Assembly: GCA_958510825.1 (NCBI GenBank)
Contig: OY294054.1
Span: forward strand, 13,591,390-13,655,389
DNA from: Brachypterus glaber
Taxonomy: Eukaryota; Arthropoda; Insecta; Coleoptera; Kateretidae
Length of the DNA stretch: 64,000 nt
Direction: 5' to 3'
Part shown: positions 56,531 through 64,000 of the stretch, piece after piece
Layout: every line of letters begins with the position of its first letter
Numbering within the stretch: the first letter of the stretch is position 1
Notes under the pieces: generated by a model
What the model saw: the letters and a program-made list of their open reading frames with translations, nothing else
Told to the model about the DNA's origin: nothing
The model's database searches: none
Translations under genes and position numbers: made by a program

Positions 56531-56795
56531 CGACGCGCTAAGTAAAGGTCTCATAATGAATCAGACGCCTTGGCCCGTTTGGTAGTGCTACAATATTGAT
56601 AAATATGTTTAAACGATATGAAACATACTTAGGTCTAGCTAGATCTAATTAAAAAAAAAATAAAAATAAATATGTAAAAGTGCCAAAGCCTTTTTTGAAA
56701 TGGATATTGGAATTTAGTAAAATGGCGTCATTTAGTCAAATTTTGGTCAATTAAGTTTTTTCTTCAAAAGTTGTAAAATATTATTATAATTTTGT

Positions 56796-57212
56796 TTAGC
56801 CCCTTCCGCTCCATTGTATCCACGTATGGACATTTGTAGTGGACTACCGCGTCGTACTTGACGAGTTTACTATCCAAATAGCGTGAGTTCGATTCTCACC
56901 GGTGCCGATTTGCCTTTTTCAGTTAATTAATAATTAAAATTTGGCGAAGGCGTAAGTGAAGCGGACACTCCCTATAAATTGGTTCGAAAGTCAATTAAAG
57001 CCGTGGGTTCCCTCTACTACTAGCCCACACAAGTCCTGGACTGAGAGGATGCTTAATTAAGTAGAATAGTACGAGGTTAAACAAAAATGTAATGTAATGT
57101 AATATACCACAATATTCACAGTTGTATATTTGTTTACGCGATTTTCCATATACATTTTAATCTGGTGTGGGGACCTGTACCTTGAAAAACCGGCTGGAGC
57201 GGAAGGGGTTAA
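56796..57212. mobile_element. TTAACCCCTTCCGCTCC element split by SINE copy 5
   Basis: TTAGCCCCTTCCGCTCCA on the left and TGGAGCGGAAGGGGTTAA on the right are inverted ends with TTA(A). CCC following TTAA is the pattern of piggyBac ends. The A/T-rich interior outside the SINE is short, so before the SINE arrived this was a MITE of about 150 bp. Confidence 0.7.
56834..57104 (+). mobile_element. SINE copy 5, near full length
   Basis: Head TGTAGTGGACTACCGCG with GAGTTCGATTCTC, body identical in order to copy 2, and an (AATGT)n tail at 57087-57104. It lies inside the TTAACCCC element and faces copy 4 in inverted orientation about 300 bp away. Confidence 0.88.
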
Positions 57213-57307
57213 CGTCCTTTGAAATCACATTTAAAAAAATTAAACATGTTTTTGACCCTAATCTTCTAGCGTACAATTTAAGAGTATCTATATGATACAA
57301 TAAAATC

Positions 57308-57325
57308 GATGTCTGTCTGTCTAAC

Positions 57326-57382
<57 letters not shown>
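57308..57382. repeat. (CTGT)n microsatellite
   Basis: About 18 CTGT units with one variant (CTAACTGT), followed by CTCTGGTTCCAGAG. The minus-strand frame with repeated DRQT arises from it. Confidence 0.95.
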
Positions 57383-57384
<2 letters not shown>

Positions 57385-58864
57385 GGTTCCAGAGATTTCT
57401 TTGATACTTCCCGAACACCTGAAACTCTGGAACTTAGCATGCACATTAACAACTTAGGTCTGCTCATCTGAAAAGTCTGAAACCTCAAAGTTTTCTTTCG
57501 GAAGTCCCGTGGTACAAAAAAAGAATTTTATTTACAAAAATGGCGAAGGCGCACTGCACTGCACGAGCTTAAATATGAGCTTTCGTGTTAAAAAATAGAC
57601 TTAACGGTAAGAATGAAAAATAATTTAAAAGATTGCTAAAATTTTGTAAAGCGCAGATATTAATTTAAAATTACACAAAATTGCAATATTAATGTAAAAT
57701 TATTTAAATTTGCATAGATTTACATTGGTTTACACCTATTTTTAATTACGGACTATGTAATTTTACCGATCAGTTGGTATTGACAAATCATTTAACAATA
57801 TTTCTGACCTCGTGTTTATTTCTGTCCAATCATATTACAGTTATATCGGGAATTCCCTACTGTAAAAAAATCCAGTGAGAATCGCTGTAGTATTTTGTTT
57901 TTCAGTATTCCTCTTTTACGACAAAATTGCATACCTAAAACTAATTAATAATTAAATATGAATATATTGCTATTTATAATTATTTATTATTTACAAAAAA
58001 ATACCACAAAATATTCTTTTTATAAAATGTAATCACAGTTTTTCTAGGCTGACTTTTTAATATGAAGAAGCCTAGCGCAGTACCGCGCTAGTCAGTAAGT
58101 GACTGAACTATCGACAGAACCGTAATTTGCAATTTAAAAATGCACAGTTAAGCAATTGACAATGGAATTAAATTAAACAAATTAAATAAGATGCCTTTAA
58201 AAATATTAATATAAGTAATAAAACAATTTATATTATTTTGCGATGAAAAAAATAAAAAAATTGGTTTTTACATATTATAAATCGTTAAAAAATAATTTTC
58301 CGAATTACACACGATTCTTCAAATTATCGGAAAAAATTCATAGTTTTCTTTTATTCAGATTTGGTGTCAAAGGAAATAATAACTCCAAGGGCATCGCCTT
58401 GCAGGGCGTAATTATTTACAGACAGCAAATGTTCATGAAAACAGTAAATTTTCCGCATAATTCTCAGCCACTTGTGTAAAAATATATAAAAATTACATGT
58501 TGGTTCATGGTATTTTACATATTGCTTCTACAGAAAATTTTACGAATCGGGCAATGACAACAAATGTATTTTTTTACTTTTATATTTTAGAATTCTAAAA
58601 TTAAGAGTTTTTACATTATAGTACTAAGAAAAATCCGAAAAAGTTACGGATTTTGCTTTTGGATGACTGACCCCTAATATTATGGGAACCATTCTTCCTT
58701 AATATAATTTGTCTGCTTTACTGTTGGGGGAGTCCAATTATCAAGATTTAGGACCGAAAAGCATTCCTTCCTGCTTTGCGATATATTGAATTACTTTTTT
58801 TATCAGTGACATATATGTATATATACACTTACACTGTATTTTTTTATTTGGTGTGGTTAATGTT
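57383..58864. other. AT-rich spacer
   Basis: Small hairpins only: TAGCGC..GCGCTA near 58070 and AATCCG..CGGATT near 58630. No gene; frames at 58243-58479 and 58776-58961 show no likeness. Confidence 0.4.
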
Positions 58865-58865
58865 A

Positions 58866-59040
58866 TACAGGGTTATTCTTTTAAATGGTATACACCACGA
58901 TACTTATACGATACGAGATATAAACTTCAAAGAAATGTATATCACACAACAAAAACTATGATTTGCTTTATTTTTATCCAGTAAGGCGGCACTAGGGGAC
59001 AGTATTTTAAATGGCGCCCTAGATCTTTTTTCTATTTGTT
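58866..59040 (+). mobile_element. CAGGGTTATTC family, copy 3
   Basis: TACAGGGTTATTCTTTTAAA, ATACGAGATATAAACTTCAA, CACACAACAAAAACTATGAT and GGCGGCACTAGGGGACAG match copies 1 and 2. Confidence 0.65.
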
Positions 59041-59514
59041 TTTTATTATTTTTTTTTTTTTTGAGATATAATGCATGTACCGAAAATAAAAATAGTAAAA
59101 TATTAAAGTTAAACCATCATTGTTTCTAGTGGCCCTTAATGTTATAAGTGGTGAAGAAAAAGTACGAATGTATGATTTACTTGGAACTAATAATATTTAC
59201 TTGTTTTAAGTTATTTCTCTGTGTAGTAGATAAATCAAACATTCATATAAAATTACGTTGTAATTTGCAATTTTTTATTTGATTATGTGTCAATTGATGT
59301 TTTAAACGAAATAATTTGTTGAATTCTATGTATATTAAATAAAAAGCCAATGTAAAATTAAACATGAATTTATACTATTCGTAAATTTGTATGTGTTCAA
59401 TTAAATATTTAATAAACAGGATTTGAACATATCATCATAATTATTAAATTTGTTATACCCATAGAGTGTTTCCAAAAACCCTTTATGTTCATATAATAAG
59501 GCTAGGTGAAAAAT
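59041..59514. other. AT-rich spacer
   Basis: Nothing recognised. Confidence 0.45.
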
Positions 59515-62270
59515 TGTAAATACTAAGTTTAAGGCCAGTCAAGTGGGCGGGGCACTTGATTAAAAATTTTGTCATACACTCACCTACTTTAAATTCGGAG
59601 TATTGCCATTTTTTAAATTCAAATATTTCTTTACTTAATGGATTTGACTGATTCTTTTTTTTTAAGCTTAAACATTATCTACTCTTGTTTTATTTAGAAT
59701 GATTAAAAAAAGTATTTTTATATTAACAGCAACAAATAATGTACAACTATGTTTTTTGCCCCATCTTCTACGACTTGCATGGTACGCCACTGCAACTGTT
59801 TATCAAGTTGTTAACGTCTCTCTTATTTTCGCAGTTTTAATGAATATTTTCTTTTTTATTTTCTTAAATGTTTACTTCTGGTTTATGAAATATCAGGATT
59901 TTCCTGAAAGTTGTCCTTTTTTCAGTTAACTTAAAAAGTACTAAATCAGCAGAGTTATTGTTTTTTATTTGAAGCTCGTCTTTTACTTTTTCTTCTAGAG
60001 TTTCTTCATTCCAGGAAAACTTTCTATTGCCGTCTGACGGAGGCTTAACGTTGATTTCGTAGAACTGCCGCCGAAAGGAGTGACCCTATTTTTTCTTCTA
60101 CTCAAGTTTACCAAACTCATTTTATGTTTTTGATAAACTTGATTAGAAGAATAACGTAAGCTTTAGGAAAATCCTGATATCTTCTAAACCAGTAGTAAAA
60201 ATATAAAAAAAATAAAAAAGAAAATATTCATTATAACTGCGCCAATAAAAGAGATTTTAAAAATTTGATAAAAAGTTGCAGTGGCGTACCATGCAAGCCC
60301 TAGAAGAAAAAGCAGTCGTTTTTTATAAATATATACAGGGTAATTCAGAAATAAGTTCGAGAAATTTAAGAGGTGATTCCACGTTAAAAAATATGGAAAA
60401 AAGTTCCTATAAAGGTTGGTACGGAAATGAGTCCTAATTGTAAATACTAAGTTTAAGGCCAGTCAAGTGGGCGGGGCACTTAATTAAAAATTTTGAATTT
60501 TGTCATACACTCACCTACTTTAAATTCGGAGTATTGCCATTTTTTAAATTCAAATATTTCTTTACTTAATGGATTTGACTGATTCTTTTTTTTTTAAGCT
60601 TAAACATTATCTACTCTTGTTTTATTTAGAATGATTAAAAAAAGTATGTTTATATTAACAGCAACAAATAATGTACAACTATGTTTTTTGCCCCATCTTC
60701 TACGACTTGCATGGTACGCCACTGCAACTGTTTATCAAGTTGTTAACGTCTCTCTTATTTTCGCAGTTTTAATGAATATTTTCTTTTTTATTTTTTAAAA
60801 TGTTTACTTCCGGTTTATGAAATATCAGGATTTTCCTGAAAGTTGTCCTTTTTTCAGTTAACTTAAAAAGTACTAAATCAGCAGAGTTATTGTTTTTTAT
60901 TTGAAGCTCGTCTTTTACTTTTTCTTCTAGAGTTTCTTCATTCCAGGGAAACTTTCTATTGCCGTCTGACGGAGGCTTAACGTTGATTTCGTAGAACTGC
61001 CGCCGAAAGGAGTGACCCTATTTTTTCTTCTACTCAAGTTTACCAAACTCATTTTATGTTTTTGATAAACTTGATTAGAAGAATAACGTAAGCTTTAGGA
61101 AAATCCTGATATCTTCTAAACCAGTAGTAAAAATATAAAAAAAATAAAAAAGAAAATATTCATTATAACTGCGCCAATAAAAGAGATTTTAAAAATTTGA
61201 TAAAAAGTTGCAGTGGCGTACCATGCAAGCCCTAGAAGAAAAAGCAGTCGTTTTTTATAAATATATACAGGGTAATTCAGAAATAAGTTCGAGAAATTTA
61301 AGAGGTGATTCCACGTTAAAAAATATGGAAAAAAGTTCCTATAAAGGTTGGTACGGAAATGAGTCCTAATTGTAAATACTAAGTTTAAGGCCAGTCAAGT
61401 GGGCGGGGCACTTGATTAAAAATTTTGTCATACACTCACCTACTTTAAATTCGGAGTATTGCCATTTTTTAAATTCAAATATTTCTTTACTTAATGGATT
61501 TGACTGATTCTTTTTTTTTTAAGCTTAAACATTATCTACTCTTGTTTTATTTAGAATGATTAAAAAAAGTATGTTTATATTAACAGCAACAAATAATGTA
61601 CAACTATGTTTTTTGCCCCATCTTCTACGACTTGCATGGTACGCCACTGCAACTGTTTATCAAGTTGTTAACGTCTCTCTTATTTTCGCAGTTTTAATGA
61701 ATATTTTCTTTTTAATTTTTTAAAATGTTTACTTCCGGTTTATGAAATATCAGGATTTTCCTGAAAGTTGTCCTTTTTTCAGTTAACTTAAAAAGTACTA
61801 AATCAGCAGAGTTATTGTTTTTTATTTGAAGCTCGTCTTTTACTTTTTCTTCTAGAGTTTCTTCATTCCAGGGAAACTTTCTATTGCCGTCTGACGGAGG
61901 CTTAAAGCTGATTTCGCAGAACTGCCGCCGAAAGGAGTGACCCTATTTTTTCTTCTACTCAACTTTATCAAACTCATTTTATGTTTTTGATAAACTTGAT
62001 TAGAAGAATAACGTAAGCTTTAGGAAAATCCTGATATCTTCTAAACCAGTAGTAAAAATATAAAAAAATAAAAAAGAAAATATTCATTATAACTGCGCCA
62101 ATAAAAGAGATTTTAAAAATTTGATAAACAGTTGCAGTGGCGTACCATGCAAGCCCTAGAACAAAAAGCAGTCGTTTTTTATAAATATATACAGGGTAAT
62201 TCAGAAATAAGTTCGAGAAATTTAAGAGGTCATTCCTATAAAGGTTGGTACGGAAATGAGCCCTAAGGGA
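59515..62270. repeat. ~924-bp tandem triplication
   Basis: AAGGCCAGTCAAGTGGGCGG recurs at 59531, 60455 and 61387 (periods 924 and 932). The second unit has a 6-9 bp insertion near 60490. Each unit contains a foldback: GACTTGCATGGTACGCCACT and GCAACTG on one side, AGTGGCGTACCATGCAAG on the other. An inner hairpin lies between (CTTCTACTCAAGTTTACC / ATAAACTTGATTAGAAG). Units 1 and 2 end in the first ~100 bp of a CAGGGTAATTC element, and unit 3 runs into the complete element. A 76-codon frame is open in unit 1 only, so no gene is claimed. Confidence 0.93.
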
Positions 62271-62717
62271 GCTGCGGCCCTTCGAAGATGGACATATTGA
62301 ATGGGGAACAAAAAAAGCACTAATAAAATTTTAGTGCTGCGGGTTTCTCCACTTAAAACTAAGCAAAAAAGTATTCTTCACCAAAACACCTAAATTTAAG
62401 ATTAAAGGAGCTATAGCCATTTAAAAAGTAACATTTTTAGTGGCACAAAATGTTACTTCCTCTTAATTGCATTTGTTTTTAAACGGTTGCTCCTACAGTG
62501 TTACACTATATGACATTTTTTATGTATTTTTCCTGAAGGAATCTATATTTATTACAAAAAAAAAAACAGAAAAAAAGTCCAAAAAAGTACACATAAAAAG
62601 GTTTGGGGCAGCTCCCTTAGGACCCATTTCCGGGCCTACCTTTATAGGAACTTTTTTCATATTTTTTAACGTAGACTCACCTCTTAAATTTCTCGAACTT
62701 ATTTCTAAATAACCCTG
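62192..62717. mobile_element. 526-bp palindromic CAGGGTAATTC element
   Basis: CAGGGTAATTCAGAAATAAG and, inverted, CAGGGTTATTTAGAAATAAG, with TA on both sides. The arms of about 110 bp share TTCGAGAAATTTAAGAGGT, TATAAAGGTTGGTACGGAAA and CCTAAGGGAGCTGC. The interior resembles half an arm of the giant palindromes. Its left arm is what ends tandem units 1 and 2. Confidence 0.85.
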
Positions 62718-62792
62718 TATATTTTTTTAACTTTCATTATGGAATTTTCAAGAAAGTAATAACAGCACCGCCGGAACAAGAAAATTATAAAA

Positions 62793-63086
62793 ATGCATAG
62801 AAAAAAGGTAAAGAATAAACGTCGAAAATTGTTTCCGCAACTACAGCTAACATGGTGTACTATACCAGCAAAGATTGCAGCTGCCACACTCTTGTTAACG
62901 ACGCTTTATAATAGTCTAGAAAGCATGAATCTACCTAATATTTTCGTTTGGACTTTTGGACGTTTGGACATATTTTTCTGGCTCATTTTGGGAAGAAATG
63001 CCTCCCTAGCTCTGCCCCTTATTAGTACCCAGTATGCTCTTGGATTTTTTTTATGTAAAACATTAATACAGAAATGGCGTCAGTAA
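62793..63086 (+). other. 97-codon ORF, unassigned
   Basis: ATG at 62793 opens 97 codons with a basic start (HRKKVKNKRRK) and two hydrophobic segments (about residues 26-40 and 60-85), ending KTLIQKWRQ then TAA. The codon content is less A/T-biased than the neighbours. An opposing 60-codon frame overlaps. I recognise no family; it might be a membrane-protein exon relic or chance. Confidence 0.2.
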
Positions 63087-63462
63087 TATTTTGTAATGGT
63101 TAATGGTTTTTCTTAAAAAAAAAAAAGTTGAAAAAGAGGGCAGTATTTATCTATCCAGTAAATTTTGAGTGAAACTAACGTCAATAAAAAAACAAGAGTA
63201 TTCAATGCAGCATGTATATTGAAAATGAATATTTTTTACATGAAAACAAAGATTTATTTTAAAAGTTAGATCCGTTTTTACGAATATTTTGATATACGTT
63301 TTGGCTTAAATTGAAACAGTTTTTTTTCCTCGAATAGGGCACTAGAAATTCAAATCGTTTTAGATCATATCTTTTTGCATATCACCAGCATTTGGATAAA
63401 TTTTAAATAATAAAAATGAATAATGGATTAATTGAGGAGTATTATTTCAAAATCCACTTATA
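63087..63462. other. AT-rich spacer
   Basis: Nothing recognised. Confidence 0.45.
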
Positions 63463-64000
63463 CAGGGTGTATTTGAAATAGCGTAGGAAATTTTAACAGG
63501 TGATTCTACATGATAAAATATGACAAAAAGTTCCTATAAACATATGTCTAAAAACGCGTCATAAGGGAGCTACGCCCCTTTGAAATTGGCTAAAAAAATC
63601 GGTTTTTATTTAATAACTCAGGAACCCTTTGAGATATATTAACGAGGTTTTGCACGTGAATTAATCCTAATAAGGCCCATCTTTGTATGTCATTTTCACG
63701 TACTTATTTAAACCAGGGGTGTGCGAAACGGGGGGGCCTTATCAGTTTTTTTGTCCCAAACTTTTTTCTGTGCAACTTTTTTGCAATGTTATTTTTGAAA
63801 TATAATGCCTCAGGTCAAAATACATAAAAAAGGTACTCTTGTTGTAATACTGTAGGATTAACCGTTTTCGAGAAAAGTTCATTTGAAGGTGAAATTTCAC
63901 GGTTCGAGGACGAAAAATTAAATACTAAAATGTCGAAAACCAAAATTTTAATAATGCAGTGTTATTCTACATCAAAAACTAAGAAAAAAAAGTTTCCATA
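63463..64000. mobile_element. Giant CAGGGTG palindrome, copy 3 (left arm, cut by window)
   Basis: From CAGGGTGTATTTGAAATAGC it follows copies 1 and 2 through GGGAGCTACGCCCCTTTG, CAGGAACCCTTTGAGATATA and TTCACGGTTCGAGGACG to the window end. The second arm would lie beyond. Confidence 0.88.

Noticed and set aside
57157..57444. ORF with repeated DRQT residues
   Set aside because: It is the translation of the (CTGT)n microsatellite.
59699..59929. 76-codon ORF with hydrophobic stretch in the 924-bp unit
   Set aside because: A stop interrupts it in units 2 and 3 (for example near 60797 and 61720), and it overlaps a foldback arm.

Overview
This is AT-rich, non-coding eukaryotic DNA, most likely from an insect. 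Pointers are the LINE relics with RNase H and C-terminal zinc-knuckle domains, tRNA-headed SINEs, dense MITE-like foldback elements and poly-A/poly-T runs. I cannot name the species; a beetle or bug would fit the repeat style, but that is inference. No intact host gene, exon chain or functional RNA gene could be supported. Almost every short open frame is chance or lies in a repeat.

The window is a mosaic of transposon debris, and many boundaries can be read directly. (1) Two 5'-truncated LINE insertions (10834-11487 and 20240-20811) keep the 3' end of the polyprotein and have clean target-site duplications. (2) One tRNA-derived SINE family has five copies (about 9.2, 11.9, 24.3, 56.4 and 56.9 kb). 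(3) Many terminal-inverted-repeat elements carry TA duplications (CAGGGT, CACGG, CACTG and CAGTAGGG ends), 3-bp duplications (GGGAACGTTC, GGCCCGG, GGGCCATTAT and CAGGCCTATT ends) or TTAA (0.76 and 56.8 kb). (4) Very large hairpins occur at 9.5, 21.8, 26.5, 36.2, 43.1, 45.3, 46.9 and 62.2 kb. (5) Tandem arrays: 391 bp x2 at 1.3 kb, 20 bp at 12.8 kb, 16-19 bp at 15.6 kb, about 110 bp x4 at 27.5 kb, 299 bp x3 at 43.6 kb and about 924 bp x3 at 59.5 kb.

Layout: 0-10 kb holds a dispersed (GACA)n repeat, a tandemly duplicated MITE, a block with periodic GAGGTA motifs and a palindrome of TAACCCC-like repeats. 10-25 kb holds the two LINE relics, SINEs, CACTG and GGGAACG MITEs, and a foldback with a 42-codon ORF between its arms. 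25-42 kb is sparse, with foldbacks and a pair of about 300-bp inverted repeats 4.3 kb apart. 42-50 kb holds a perfect 166-bp hairpin, the 299-bp array and two giant CAGGGT palindromes. 50-64 kb holds degenerate palindromic repeats, nested SINE/MITE copies, the 924-bp triplication and a third giant palindrome running off the end.

The signals most worth a second look are a hammerhead-ribozyme-like fold inside the perfect 166-bp hairpin (43.1-43.4 kb), the ORF that looks like the N-terminus of a tyrosine-recombinase-type protein between the arms of the 21.8 kb foldback, and the palindrome-within-palindrome at 46.5-48.2 kb.
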